A DNA stretch of 64,000 bases from Candidatus Heimdallarchaeota archaeon (GCA_019057815.1 JAHLWR010000014.1:48690-112689); one strand, 5' to 3'. Positions 10,354 to 20,033 are shown, counted from the first letter of the stretch. Made by a program: numbers and translations. The notes: generated by a model from the letters alone, not told the origin.

Positions 10354-10989
10354 ATGTCAAAAATAAAAATTCTTCTAATTGATGATGATTCAAATGATAG
10401 ATTACTGATTATTAGACACTTAAAACGAGAATTTCAAGATGTTGAAATAACGCAAATAATAAATGAATCTGAATTTTATTCTGCACTTGAAAAAGAGAAT
10501 TTCAATTGTGTTATTACTGATTATGTTTTCTATTGGTCTGATGGTTTGTCTATTTTGAGAACTATTAAGAAACTAGATCCTAATATGCCCGTTATAATGT
10601 TTACAGGTACAGGAGATGAAGAAGTAGCTGTAAAAGCCATGAAGACTGAATTAGATGATTATATTATAAAAAAACCGAAACACTTCCAACGTCTGGCTGT
10701 ATCCGTGAAAAAGACTTTAGAGAGATATGAAGAAAAAAAGAGATTAAAAGAAATAGAAATAGAAAAAAAACAAGCATTTGATCAATTAAGAAAGAATCTC
10801 GAAGCTTTTTCTATTTTGATAGATGAAATCAGAAATCCATTGACAATCATTTTGGGCTTAGCAGAGTTTTGTAAAGAAGATTGTGCAAAAACAATTACTA
10901 AAAATGTAATATTTATTGAAGAAGCTATAAGAAAAATTGATGATAGATATCTTGAATCTATAATTACATGGAATTTATTGCAGAAATAA
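10354..10989 (+). CDS. Receiver domain fused to a DHp-like helix lacking the histidine
   Basis: 211 residues. The N-terminal receiver (about 1-125) has pocket D10-D12, phospho-site D56 (VITDYVFYWSDG) and lysines in YIIKKPKH. A coiled coil (about 125-150) leads to a segment resembling the HisKA/DHp helix, LIDEIRNPLTIILGLAEF, where the usual phospho-histidine of 'SHELRNPL' is D157. There is no ATPase domain. It follows the Rcp1-like gene by 39 nt and belongs to the kinase operon. It may dimerise or bind the DHp of the upstream kinase to tune it; this is inference. Confidence 0.85.
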   Translation: MSKIKILLIDDDSNDRLLIIRHLKREFQDVEITQIINESEFYSALEKENFNCVITDYVFYWSDGLSILRTIKKLDPNMPVIMFTGTGDEEVAVKAMKTELDDYIIKKPKHFQRLAVSVKKTLERYEEKKRLKEIEIEKKQAFDQLRKNLEAFSILIDEIRNPLTIILGLAEFCKEDCAKTITKNVIFIEEAIRKIDDRYLESIITWNLLQK

Positions 10990-11037
10990 TTAAGAATCGA
11001 CTCTCAGTAAAAACCTTTCTCCCAAAAAAGAAAAAGG

Positions 11038-12486
11038 TTAAATTTTAATTGTCTTCCAGAACTTTTTAGCTGATTTATTGCCACCATATCCAAGTAATTT
11101 TCCTACGTATGGCCAGATAGGATTAAGAAAAGGAAGATACATTACAATCCAATTAGCAATCTTATGAGGAAGTGTAGGAACATGATTATACTCACAATCA
11201 GAGATACATCTAGAACAGTCTCCACCATTGTCTAACCAGAACATATAACATGTTTCTACATTGATATACCATTTCTTGATACCAGGATTATTGCTCATAC
11301 TATAGGTTTTGTATGAGGGCTCTTTATCAAATGGAATAGAAGCACTTGGGCATTTTTCAGCACATGTCATGCAAGTTTTACAGAACTTCTCTACAGATTT
11401 AGCGAATTTATAATCTGCTTTATCTGGAACCAAAGGTAAGTCAGTTAATATTTTTGCTATCCTAATTCTAGGACCATATTCTCTTGTAATCAACAATCCA
11501 TGGCGACCATAACCCCCGAGTCCAGCTTCTACAGCTAGAGGTACTGACAAACCTAGACTGTTACCAGCTGGGATAGCTTCATAACCTAGATTTTTAAGAA
11601 AACTTGATAATAGTGTTCTTACAAAAGCTATTTTCGAGTATCCTAGACCTGTTGCAATACCTGAGGGCATCTTTGGTGCAGTGTTTATCGCTCCTTGATC
11701 CATTTCAATTGCTATAACAATAGCGTATTGAATCTTTTCAGGGATGACATAAGATCTATCCAGTCGATCATTTGTATAAATCCACTTTGGATCAAATTTA
11801 GCTATTCCAATCAAATCTGCACCATAAAACTTAGCAATCTTTTTCAGCCATTGAGTCATTATCTTAGGGTCTTCAATATCATATTTGGCTGGTTTTTGAA
11901 CATCATAATTAACCTGCTTAACATTATTTTTTGCTTTTTCTTCCTCCAATTTCTTCTTATCCTCTTCTGTTAAAGTTAGTTTTCTATCATTATGGAATTC
12001 TCTCATAGAAACTAAATTTTCTATTGTCCAAGCGGCATCAACAGCTGCAAGTTCAATTTCAGAATAGCCATCTAATCCCATGGCTGCTTTTTCTTTAGCT
12101 TTTCCAAAGATTGGTTTCTTGTAACCATCAAAACTTTCATCCCACATTCTTCGACTGAAAATAGTATTTTTTTCATTAAATCTTTGAAAAATCTCTTCAT
12201 CTATCTCAAAAGGTTGTTTTTCTTTTTTCCAATCTTTATTCTTCGTTTTTAACTTTAATTTACCTGGAATAATCTTCTTCTTATCACTTCTCTTTACTTC
12301 TATTGCATCAAATGGACAGACATAGACACACTGTAAACAGTTGATACAATTGCTTTTTATGATTACAGCAGTGTTTTTCTCTATTTTAACCGCTATTTTA
12401 CCCCTCTTGTTCTGAGGACAAATATCAACACATTCTTGTTTACATTGAGTTGGTTTACATCTATCAGATAGATTAAGAATTTCCAT
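11038..12486 (-). CDS. Reductive-dehalogenase-like Fe-S protein with ABCE1-type ferredoxin head
   Basis: 482 residues, no twin-arginine signal, so cytoplasmic. Residues 1-60 form a two-cluster ferredoxin with spacing C10-x4-C15-x3-C19-x3-C23P and C47-x2-C50-x2-C53-x3-C57P, the pattern of the N-terminus of ABCE1/Rli1 (DRCKP..C..EC...CP). A charged linker follows. From about 205 the protein resembles RdhA and related corrinoid/Fe-S enzymes (YGADLIGIAKFDP, AGLGGYGRHGLLITREYGP), with two 4Fe-4S motifs: C369/372/375/379 and C413/424/427/431. It probably does corrinoid-dependent reduction, but the substrate, organohalide or otherwise, is unknown. No membrane anchor gene (rdhB) is nearby. Confidence 0.8.
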   Translation of the reverse strand: MEILNLSDRCKPTQCKQECVDICPQNKRGKIAVKIEKNTAVIIKSNCINCLQCVYVCPFDAIEVKRSDKKKIIPGKLKLKTKNKDWKKEKQPFEIDEEIFQRFNEKNTIFSRRMWDESFDGYKKPIFGKAKEKAAMGLDGYSEIELAAVDAAWTIENLVSMREFHNDRKLTLTEEDKKKLEEEKAKNNVKQVNYDVQKPAKYDIEDPKIMTQWLKKIAKFYGADLIGIAKFDPKWIYTNDRLDRSYVIPEKIQYAIVIAIEMDQGAINTAPKMPSGIATGLGYSKIAFVRTLLSSFLKNLGYEAIPAGNSLGLSVPLAVEAGLGGYGRHGLLITREYGPRIRIAKILTDLPLVPDKADYKFAKSVEKFCKTCMTCAEKCPSASIPFDKEPSYKTYSMSNNPGIKKWYINVETCYMFWLDNGGDCSRCISDCEYNHVPTLPHKIANWIVMYLPFLNPIWPYVGKLLGYGGNKSAKKFWKTIKI

Positions 12487-12561
12487 TAGTCTGAAAACTG
12501 TGTATCATGCTAAAAATTTTTTGTAACGAGGATAAGTTTTGTGAAAATTCTCTGTAAGTTT

Positions 12562-14016
12562 TTATTTCATCTTTTTAGAAATCAAATAATTATTACCCCG
12601 TTGTACTATTTTCCCTTTGTTTAATAATATTTTAAGATCTGTTTCCAGGATATTAGAAGCATATCTCTTGTAGCGCTCTGGTAAATCTTTTTCTGTAATT
12701 TCAAGTAAATCTTGATTTGAATTGATACCTTGTTTGATTGCTTTATAAAGAATTTTAGTTCTGTGTTTAATGTTTTTCTTGTTTGCTTTAATATTTTTCT
12801 TGACATTATCCAAAATTCCTCCTTCGCCAGGAAGACCATATTTAACATGTAAAGATAATATTTTCTCTAAGCTTTGAACATAGCAAGTTGCTGAACCCTT
12901 TTTATGATCAATCAAACATACAGTTTCTTTTAACAGAATTCCTCCAACGAACAAAATCTTCCTTGTGTCATAAAATCCTAGTAAACCTTCTGTATGACCT
13001 GGAAGGGATATAACTTCAATTCCCCATTCTTTTTTAAAGAGAGATTTATGGCCTATTGATTTATAATCTCCCAATTTGATAAAATCTCCGTTTTTTAAAG
13101 TTTGAGCGACCTTAATTCCTTTTTCTTCTAGAATTTTTGCTGTATTATCAGAAGCATAAATCGGTATGTTATATTTTTCTTTAAGATATTTAGCAAAATT
13201 ACAATTAGATTCATGATGATGACTAACAAGAATACCTTCAATTGACATAATGTTGTTTTGAACATATTCCTCCAAATTTGATAAGGCTTTAAGATCCTCA
13301 GCTCCTGGGTCTAGAATATATTTTCTTTTATCTCCAATAACATAGATGTTTGAAACTGAGACTTTAATATGAGTCAAGCCTGGAACAGTGAATCTTAGAA
13401 TATGGGGAAAAACGTAAGTTTGAATATGGTTCTGAGCACTTTGTTCTGTTTGAGTGTGTGAGATTTCAGTGATGTTGAAGTCTTTATCTCTATAAGTTTC
13501 TATTAAATGAACAACAAAAGGGCTGAAAATTTTAGATATTCTATTAAATTCCTTTTCAATGCTTTTTAACGAGAACCATTTAAATTTGGGAATCGGTTTA
13601 TCTTTTTTCATTTTCATATTAAAAGGCGCTAATATACTATAACTTTGAATCTCATATTTTCTAGAACCCTCAAGATGTGTGATATTACAACAAGGAATTA
13701 TTAGATGTAACATGTTACTTATCATCAATGTATCAGCTACAAGAATATGACTGTAAACCTCTTCATGCTTCTTTTCTAGAGTAGACTTATGGAAAGAGTA
13801 AAAAAGAGTCTTTTGAACAAGAAGACGAATTACACTCAGTCTATTGAGTAGATCTGTGATAATATCTCCTTCTTTTCCTCGTATTTTTTTAGTGAGGATA
13901 ATGTCTTCTTCAGTTATAAAATCAGTAAACTTCTGCCAAATCTTAGGACCAGAAAAAAAGGGATAATGACCTTTAATTAACAGAAATTCAGTATTCCCTT
14001 CCTTAATCGAAAACAA
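12562..14016 (-). CDS. Metallo-beta-lactamase-fold protein with degenerate metal site
   Basis: 484 residues from a TTG start (start uncertain). The first about 200 residues match no domain I recognise. From about 215 it follows the LACTB2/glyoxalase-II-like fold: YILDPGAED, ILVSHHHESN (264-272), SLPGHTEGLLGF and GLPGEGGIL, then a C-terminal winged-helix-like end. The canonical HxHxDH reads HHHESN, so the first two histidines remain but the Asp and last His are lost; the later PGHG histidine is replaced by Glu. Hydrolase activity is therefore doubtful. It is co-oriented with the dehalogenase-like gene. Confidence 0.75.
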   Translation of the reverse strand: MFSIKEGNTEFLLIKGHYPFFSGPKIWQKFTDFITEEDIILTKKIRGKEGDIITDLLNRLSVIRLLVQKTLFYSFHKSTLEKKHEEVYSHILVADTLMISNMLHLIIPCCNITHLEGSRKYEIQSYSILAPFNMKMKKDKPIPKFKWFSLKSIEKEFNRISKIFSPFVVHLIETYRDKDFNITEISHTQTEQSAQNHIQTYVFPHILRFTVPGLTHIKVSVSNIYVIGDKRKYILDPGAEDLKALSNLEEYVQNNIMSIEGILVSHHHESNCNFAKYLKEKYNIPIYASDNTAKILEEKGIKVAQTLKNGDFIKLGDYKSIGHKSLFKKEWGIEVISLPGHTEGLLGFYDTRKILFVGGILLKETVCLIDHKKGSATCYVQSLEKILSLHVKYGLPGEGGILDNVKKNIKANKKNIKHRTKILYKAIKQGINSNQDLLEITEKDLPERYKRYASNILETDLKILLNKGKIVQRGNNYLISKKMK

Positions 14017-14098
14017 ATAATCCCAATTCCTTTTTGAACATTCATTCGTTTACTCAACTTTTCGAGATATTTTATTCAACAATGTGAAGAGATATATT

Positions 14099-15526
14099 CT
14101 ATATAAGCTCAACATCATGACTTGTAGATTCTTTCCTACCTGCAGCGGTGATTTGGATGAATTCAGCATTTTTCTGCATTTCTTCAAGGTTTTTTGCACC
14201 ACAATAACTCATCCCTGAACGAAGTCCACCAACAAGTTGGAAGATTACTTCAGTAGCTGTTCCGCGGTAGGGTACCATAGCTTCGACACCTTCAGGGACA
14301 ACAGAACCATAATCTAGTTCATCAAATGAACCCTTTTTCTCTCTGGATTCTCTTCCAATAGTTGCACCTAAAGAAGCCATACCTCTAACAACTTTGTATC
14401 GCTGTCCATGTCTAAGAATTGGTACTCCAGGACTCTCTTCTGTTCCAGCAAGTAGACCCCCAATCATAACAGTGGATGCTCCAGCAGCAATAGCTTTAGT
14501 TATGTCACCAGACGTTCTAATCCCGCCATCAGAGATTAGAGGAATATTATGTTCTTTAGCTACTTTTGCACAATCTATTATAGCAGTTAACTGAGGAACA
14601 CCGCTTCCAGCTACCAATCTTGTTATACAGATCGAACCACTTCCAACACCTACTTTGATAGAATCACATCCTGCTTCAATTAACTCCAGAGTTCCATCAC
14701 CAGTTGCTACATTTCCAGCTATTAGCTCTATATCACCAAAAATCTTACGAATTTCTTTAATTGTGTCAAGGGTCAGAATAGAATGTCCATGAGCGATATC
14801 AATAACTAGCGCATCTACATCTGCGTTGATGAGTGCTTCAGCTCTTTGGATATAATCACCACGTACTCCTATTGCTGCACCAACTAATAGTCTCCCTTTT
14901 GCATCTTTAGAAGAATCAGGTAAAATTTTACTTTTAATAATGTCTTTTGATGTAATTAATCCTCTTAATTTCTTGTTTGAATCAACTAAAGGCAGTTTTT
15001 CTATTCTATTTTTTTGTAAAATTACTTTAGCCTCTTCAATTGATATAGAAGGATCAGCTGTTATAAGGTCTGTAGACATTAATTCTGAGATTTTCATATC
15101 GCCATTTTCTCCAAAAACAATGTCTCTATTGGTAAGTATTCCGACAAGGTTATCCCCGTTATCTGTGACTAAAATCCCAGAGATACCCTTCTCTTCCATT
15201 AATTTCTTAGCAACCTGCAATGTATGAGAAGGAGTTAAACAATAGGGGGAGTCAATTCTAATCATTTCAGAACGCTTAACTTTGTTGACTTCTTCAACTT
15301 GATCGGGAACACTCATAAACCTGTGAATTATCCCTATTCCTCCTTGTTGAGCACAGACAATAGCCATCTTGTGCTCACATACTGTATCCATATTAGCAGC
15401 AACAATAGGGATATTTAGTTTAATATTTCTTGAAAGCTTTGTAGAAGTAACAACATCTTTTCTAGAAGTAACATAAGACTTCTTAGGAACAAGAAGAACA
15501 TCATCAAAAGTGTATGCCTTTTTCAT
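14099..15526 (-). CDS. guaB: Inosine-5'-monophosphate dehydrogenase
   Basis: 475 residues, full family length. It oxidises IMP to XMP with NAD+, the committed step to GMP. N-terminal [10 protein letters not shown] is the IMPDH signature start. Two CBS domains occupy about 95-205 ([17 protein letters not shown]), inserted in the TIM barrel. The catalytic cysteine loop reads [18 protein letters not shown], the phosphate loop [19 protein letters not shown], and the flap arginine-tyrosine region follows (YRGTATEV). It is a single-copy house-keeping gene and is divergently placed to threonine dehydrogenase. Confidence 0.97.
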   Translation of the reverse strand: MKKAYTFDDVLLVPKKSYVTSRKDVVTSTKLSRNIKLNIPIVAANMDTVCEHKMAIVCAQQGGIGIIHRFMSVPDQVEEVNKVKRSEMIRIDSPYCLTPSHTLQVAKKLMEEKGISGILVTDNGDNLVGILTNRDIVFGENGDMKISELMSTDLITADPSISIEEAKVILQKNRIEKLPLVDSNKKLRGLITSKDIIKSKILPDSSKDAKGRLLVGAAIGVRGDYIQRAEALINADVDALVIDIAHGHSILTLDTIKEIRKIFGDIELIAGNVATGDGTLELIEAGCDSIKVGVGSGSICITRLVAGSGVPQLTAIIDCAKVAKEHNIPLISDGGIRTSGDITKAIAAGASTVMIGGLLAGTEESPGVPILRHGQRYKVVRGMASLGATIGRESREKKGSFDELDYGSVVPEGVEAMVPYRGTATEVIFQLVGGLRSGMSYCGAKNLEEMQKNAEFIQITAAGRKESTSHDVELI

Positions 15527-15713
15527 AACCTTTCGTCAACTTTGATTCTGAGCTGTTTATAAAGTTTTTAGTAAAGTTTCTAGTTCGAATTATGGAGAGG
15601 TGAGCAAAATTTTTAGAATTTAGCATAAAAAGAACAAATGCAAGTCTATCCTTTTTACAATAAATTTTTAAAAAGCATAATAATTTGGTATTACGTAATA
15701 GGAGAAGTATAAG

Positions 15714-16670
15714 ATGAAGAGATATTTAGTTACTGGTTCATATGGGCAAATAGGACAGGCTTTAATCCCAGCTATGTTAGAAAGATATGGAAAAGAAAAT
15801 GTTGTTGCTACAGGTAGAAAAAAGAAAATTCCTCTTTTTAAAGAACATGACGTTATATATCATAGATTAGATGTTAGAGATCAATTCGGTTTGAGATCCT
15901 TAATAGTGGAATATGACATTGACATCGTAATTCATAATGCTTCAGTTCTTTCAGCTACTGGTGAAAAAAACCCACAATTAGCTCATTCTATTAACTTTGA
16001 GGGTTTCTATAATGTTCTAGAAGCAACAAGAGAGCTAAATCTAGAGCAATTGTTTGCACCTTCTTCAATTGCAGTATTTGGTCCCTCGACACCTTTAGAA
16101 AACACACCAAATAATACAATAATGCGTCCAACAACAATTTACGGGATTTCAAAAGTATATTCTGAGTTAATGGGAGAATATTATAACCAGAAATATGGAA
16201 TCAACTTCAGAAGTTTAAGGTATCCTGGTGTCCTATCTCCAGATGAACCAGGTGGAGGAACTACTGATTATGCTATATGGATCTTTTACGAAGCACTGAA
16301 AACAAAAATGTACAAATGCTTCCTAGGTCCTGATGTCAGACTACCTATGATGCTTATGAGTGATTGCCTAAAATCTACTTTTGATCTATTGGAAGCTGAT
16401 GACTCCAAACTTACGGATCGCTCATTCAATGTTACAGCTATGAGCTTTACTCCAGAAGAACTAGCAGCTGAAATCAAAAAGTATATTCCTGATTTTAACA
16501 TAGTTTATGAAACTGATTTCAGGGATAAAATAGCCCGATCATGGCCTCAATCATTGGATGACGATGAAGCACGAAAACAGTGGGGTTGGGAACCAGAATT
16601 TAAATTCGAGAAGATGGTAGAAGTAATGATTGAAGGAATAAGTCAAAAATTGGGAATAGACTATAAGTAA
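15714..16670 (+). CDS. L-threonine 3-dehydrogenase, short-chain (SDR) type
   Basis: 318 residues of the NAD-dependent epimerase-like SDR family. Rossmann motif TGSYGQIGQ at the N-terminus, catalytic YxxxK in TTIYGISKVYSE, and family-specific stretches RYPGVLSPDEPGGGTTDYA and ARSWPQSLDDDEARKQWGW, which closely match the animal/bacterial SDR-type TDH. It converts L-threonine to 2-amino-3-ketobutyrate, the first step to glycine and acetyl-CoA. A strong ribosome site (AGGAG) lies about 9 nt before the ATG. No 2-amino-3-ketobutyrate CoA ligase is in the window. Confidence 0.93.
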   Translation: MKRYLVTGSYGQIGQALIPAMLERYGKENVVATGRKKKIPLFKEHDVIYHRLDVRDQFGLRSLIVEYDIDIVIHNASVLSATGEKNPQLAHSINFEGFYNVLEATRELNLEQLFAPSSIAVFGPSTPLENTPNNTIMRPTTIYGISKVYSELMGEYYNQKYGINFRSLRYPGVLSPDEPGGGTTDYAIWIFYEALKTKMYKCFLGPDVRLPMMLMSDCLKSTFDLLEADDSKLTDRSFNVTAMSFTPEELAAEIKKYIPDFNIVYETDFRDKIARSWPQSLDDDEARKQWGWEPEFKFEKMVEVMIEGISQKLGIDYK

Positions 16671-16771
16671 AATGAAGCTTAAAGCCTTTATTTCTTTTTA
16701 AACCTTTATCAATTTTGTCATTTTATTGATTTTATTTATTACTAATTAATGACACTGCACAAACTTAATAA

Positions 16772-16793
16772 AATATTTATCTAATTAAATATT
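16772..16793. repeat. 8-bp inverted repeat in promoter of Arf-like GTPase gene
   Basis: AATATTTA and TAAATATT are separated by 6 nt and end 3 nt before the TTG start at 16797. The left arm is also a plausible TATA element. In DNA this AT-rich a chance repeat is possible, so an operator role is only suggested. Confidence 0.35.
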
Positions 16794-16796
16794 AAG

Positions 16797-17747
16797 TTGG
16801 GCTCGAGTAATGGTGAAGAAGTACTTTCCAAAGATAAAAGAGGTATCCCTTTAGTTATTGCTGGATTACCTCAAGCTGGAAAAACTACTTTTGTTCAAAG
16901 ACTTATAACAGGTAAATTCAATAAACCAAGTGCCACAATGGGAGTAAATTTCGAAACTATAAAAATAGGAGGTATAAAATTCGATGTTTTTGATTTAGGA
17001 GGACATCAGACTTTTCGAGATACCATCTGGACAAATTATATCAAAATGGCTTATGGGTTTATTTTTATTATTGATTCATCTGATACTGATAATTTCAGTT
17101 TAGCAAAAAAAGAATTCTGGAGATGTGTTGATCTTAAAGAAGAAGATGAAGAATTTTTGATACTTTTTATCTGCAATAAATCCGATCTTACAGAGAGCGA
17201 GAGTTTAGAAACTATAATTAATGAATTAGAACTATACAAACTTTCTGAAAAAATAAATGCTTCTTACTATTTCATTAAAACAAGTATGAAAACTGGAGAA
17301 AATGTCAATGAATCTTTAAACTGGTTACAAAACAATTCACAAAAAATAGCTTCAAATAAAAGGATCACCCCCTTAATGTTCTCATTAACTGAAACTAATG
17401 GTTTACCAATTATAGAACTCGATAGAATAGGATTAAAAGAAGATCCTTCCTTGATTTCAGGATTCTTGTCTGCAATTAATAGTTTCAGTCAACAATTATT
17501 CAAAAAAAATAATTCTCTTCAATACTTTGTATCAGGAGCTTATAAGTACGTTTTAACTTCAAATGAAGAGTATATTTTCTCGCTAATTATCCCAAATAAT
17601 GAACAACACGAAGAAGCGAGAAGAATCTTAGATTTAATCCAAGACTATATTAGAAATGTGAAAAATTCTACTGATTTGGAAGGGTTCCTTTTCGATATCC
17701 TAAAAATTGACCCCTCAAACTACAAGATAACAAGTGCTTTCAAGTAA
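16797..17747 (+). CDS. Arf/Sar-like GTPase fused to a longin-like domain
   Basis: 316 residues; the only usable start is TTG 16797. The G domain has P-loop GLPQAGKT (23-30), switch I MGVNFE, DLGGH (66-70) with His in place of the catalytic Gln as in Sar1, NKSD (127-130) and a TSM G5. This marks an Arf/Sar-type GTPase. From about 190 a second domain begins (PLMFSLTETNGLPIIELDR, SLISGFLSAINSF), the same longin-like module as at the end of the TPR proteins at 2-6.4 kb. A covalent GTPase-longin pair suggests that the module regulates its own GTPase. There is no amphipathic N-terminal Arf helix. Function beyond GTP binding is unknown. Confidence 0.9.
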   Translation: MGSSNGEEVLSKDKRGIPLVIAGLPQAGKTTFVQRLITGKFNKPSATMGVNFETIKIGGIKFDVFDLGGHQTFRDTIWTNYIKMAYGFIFIIDSSDTDNFSLAKKEFWRCVDLKEEDEEFLILFICNKSDLTESESLETIINELELYKLSEKINASYYFIKTSMKTGENVNESLNWLQNNSQKIASNKRITPLMFSLTETNGLPIIELDRIGLKEDPSLISGFLSAINSFSQQLFKKNNSLQYFVSGAYKYVLTSNEEYIFSLIIPNNEQHEEARRILDLIQDYIRNVKNSTDLEGFLFDILKIDPSNYKITSAFK

Positions 17748-17832
17748 ATCGACTCAAAATAAGTTAGCTTCATTACATTTTTTATTAAGAGCTATTTGGG
17801 AAAATACTTAAAGTCTAAGTGAGATTTTACAT

Positions 17833-19212
17833 ATGGTTGAGCATTTTTTCTATCCTAAAACCATTGCGATTATAGGAGCTACAGAAGATTCAAAGAAGTT
17901 TGGAAACGCAGTAACTATCAACTTATTAGAGAATGAATCCCTAAAGAGTGAAATATTCCCAGTTAACCCTAAATCAGAAATTATCTGTAATCTCAAATCA
18001 TACCCAAGTGTTCTAGAGATTCCAAAAGAAATTGACTTAGCTATTATTCTAGTTCCTAGTAAGGTTGTTTCTTTCGTAGTAAATCAATGTATAGAAAAAA
18101 AAGTTAAGAGATTGATTATCGTTTCAGCTGGTTTTGGTGAAATAAATGAAGAAGGTAAAAATGTTCAAGATACGATAGCTAAAAAGTGCAAAGAAGCTGA
18201 TATTAGAGTAATGGGTCCCAACTGTGTTGGTATCCAGAATCTGGACATTGGTATGAATGCTTCATTTATTCAGACACCATTAAAAGGAAATGTATCTATG
18301 ATTACTCAATCTGGCTCATTCGGTGCAGCTTGTTTATATGAGATGGATTGGCAAGGATTAGGTTTTTCAAAGTTTGTAAACCTAGGAAACATGATTGATG
18401 TCAACTATACAGACATATTAGAATATATGAAAGATGACAATAATAGTGAAGTTGTTTGCATTTACCTTGAGAATGTAGTTGATGGTAGGAAATTTTATTC
18501 TAAATTGAAGGAAGTAGCAAAAATAAAACCAACAGTTGTACTTAAAGGTGGTAGAACGATTTCAGGTATGAAAAGTGCTTCAAGCCATACTGGATCGATG
18601 GCTACCAGTTATTCTTCTCTCAAAACAGCTGTTAAACAAGCTGGAGCTATAATGTGTGAGAATCTACCAGACTATATAGCCGCTATCAAAGCTTTCGCAT
18701 TACTTCCAATTCCTGAAGGAGAAAAAATAGCTGTTCTATCAAATAGTGGTGGGAGTGCTGTTTTATTTAGCGATAACGCTGAAGAATATGGACTAGAACT
18801 TGCAGAATTTAGTGAAGAATTAAAGCAGAAAATAGATCCTTTTCTAATTTCTTTAGTTAAGAAAGTGAATCCCCTGGATATGATAGCTGGAGCTGCAGAG
18901 GAAGAATATTATCAAGTTACAAAAACAATGCTTGAAGATCCAAATATAGACATTGTAGTTCCATGTAGTGTTATTCCCACATTTCTCGGTATGCAACCTG
19001 ATGAACATTTCAAAGGTGTAATAAGAGCATGGAACGAAACAAGAAGGAAGAAACCTATGTTACCCCTTATGATGAGTGGAAATCTATTAAAACCGATTAA
19101 GGAAATAGCGAGAAAAGAAAAAGTACCTATCTTCTTATCACCTAAAGAAACAGCTTATGCTGCAAAAGTTTTAGTAGATTTAATGAGAAAAAGAAATCAC
19201 GACAAAATATAA
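17833..19212 (+). CDS. acdA: ADP-forming acyl-CoA (acetyl-CoA) synthetase, alpha subunit
   Basis: 459 residues, the usual length of a separate alpha subunit. The N-terminal CoA-binding domain has the glycine loop IIGATEDSKKFGNAV, followed by succinyl-CoA-ligase-like domains with MGPNCVGI, ITQSGSFG and the phospho-histidine H252 in SSHTGS. It converts acyl-CoA, ADP and Pi to acid, CoA and ATP, the usual archaeal energy step at the end of peptide or sugar breakdown. The beta subunit (ATP-grasp) is not adjacent and must be elsewhere. A TATA-like TACTTAAAG near 17803 lies about 27 nt before the ATG, suggesting a leaderless mRNA. Confidence 0.93.
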   Translation: MVEHFFYPKTIAIIGATEDSKKFGNAVTINLLENESLKSEIFPVNPKSEIICNLKSYPSVLEIPKEIDLAIILVPSKVVSFVVNQCIEKKVKRLIIVSAGFGEINEEGKNVQDTIAKKCKEADIRVMGPNCVGIQNLDIGMNASFIQTPLKGNVSMITQSGSFGAACLYEMDWQGLGFSKFVNLGNMIDVNYTDILEYMKDDNNSEVVCIYLENVVDGRKFYSKLKEVAKIKPTVVLKGGRTISGMKSASSHTGSMATSYSSLKTAVKQAGAIMCENLPDYIAAIKAFALLPIPEGEKIAVLSNSGGSAVLFSDNAEEYGLELAEFSEELKQKIDPFLISLVKKVNPLDMIAGAAEEEYYQVTKTMLEDPNIDIVVPCSVIPTFLGMQPDEHFKGVIRAWNETRRKKPMLPLMMSGNLLKPIKEIARKEKVPIFLSPKETAYAAKVLVDLMRKRNHDKI

Positions 19213-19439
19213 CTTTCTTCCAACATCTTCTTTATTTTCTCAGCATCTTGAATATATTTTGGGTAAGAATCGGTTCTATCTTCCAGATAATTATTAAGAT
19301 CGTCCATTTTCTTGATTTGACCTTTATCAATTAATCTAAGAGTGTTGAGAAGAAGAAGAAGGCTAATTTTTTCTCTTCTACACCTGTGAATCAAATTAAT
19401 CGACTTAGCAAAAAAATAAGAATTGTCGGATTTTTGCAT
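19197..19439 (-). CDS. Small hypothetical protein
   Basis: 80 residues, helical and charged, no recognised family. Its 3' end overlaps the convergent acdA gene by 16 nt. The ATG start and even codon pattern make it plausible as coding, but there is no independent support. No signal peptide or membrane segment is convincing, although residues 24-36 are leucine-rich. Confidence 0.5.
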   Translation of the reverse strand: MQKSDNSYFFAKSINLIHRCRREKISLLLLLNTLRLIDKGQIKKMDDLNNYLEDRTDSYPKYIQDAEKIKKMLEESYILS

Positions 19440-19502
19440 TCTATCTAATCATTCTGAGATTCATATTTATACTTGTGTCACACCCATTTTATACAAGATG
19501 GT

Positions 19503-19769
19503 TTAGGATGTTTGAATAGCTTTTTTAGAAAGAATTCTTAAAAAAATGTAATGATATAATGCATATGAAAAAATAAGAAACAAGAAAACTATACCCCAAA
19601 TTTCAGGAACCCATGCAACTGTTTTCTTTTCAATGAACCTTAAAAATAATACAATACCCAGAGATACTATCAACATAGCAAAACTTGCTAGGGTTGAAAC
19701 TAACCAAATACTAATTTTCGGTTCTTCGTTCATTTCTTCCACTCTCTGGAGAATCGATTTTCTCTTCAT
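19503..19769 (-). CDS. Small two-helix membrane protein
   Basis: 88 residues with two hydrophobic segments (about 22-47 and 56-80) and a basic C-terminus. The start ATG 19769 lies within the upstream gene (overlap 59 nt, different frame) after a GGAAAAG stretch; an alternative ATG at 19733 would shorten the overlap. It is last of three small membrane-protein genes transcribed together (20333 to 19503). No family is recognised. Confidence 0.6.
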   Translation of the reverse strand: MKRKSILQRVEEMNEEPKISIWLVSTLASFAMLIVSLGIVLFLRFIEKKTVAWVPEIWGIVFLFLIFSYALYHYIFLRILSKKAIQTS

Positions 19770-20025
19770 TTTCTTTTCCTTCTGGGGTTATTGAAGTTAT
19801 TAAACTTTCCAGAGGAGGAGCAACTATTCTGGGCTTAAAAAGTTTGTAAATTGAATGAATTACTAGACCAATAGAAGCTAAACAGACAATAATTGATACT
19901 ATCCAGAATGCCAAGTTGTTAGTATAAGCAGCTAGAACTAAAATTCCTACTAGTAAACCTAATAAAAATATTAAATAAATGACTATTGTTTTTTTCTTAG
20001 TTTTTGGTGAATACTTAACTAACAC
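19711..20025 (-). CDS. Small two-helix membrane protein
   Basis: 104 residues, two transmembrane helices (about 14-34 and 41-62) and a charged C-terminal tail. It starts at TTG 20025, preceded at about 5 nt by AGGTGAT, a good ribosome site that overlaps the stop codon of the upstream membrane-protein gene. This implies translational coupling. No family recognised. Confidence 0.62.
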   Translation of the reverse strand: MLVKYSPKTKKKTIVIYLIFLLGLLVGILVLAAYTNNLAFWIVSIIVCLASIGLVIHSIYKLFKPRIVAPPLESLITSITPEGKENEEKIDSPESGRNERRTEN

Positions 20026-20033
20026 AATATCAC

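Noticed and set aside
15580..15600. GTTCGAAT T-loop-like sequence
   Set aside because: No acceptor or anticodon stem could be drawn around it; no tRNA gene was found in the window.
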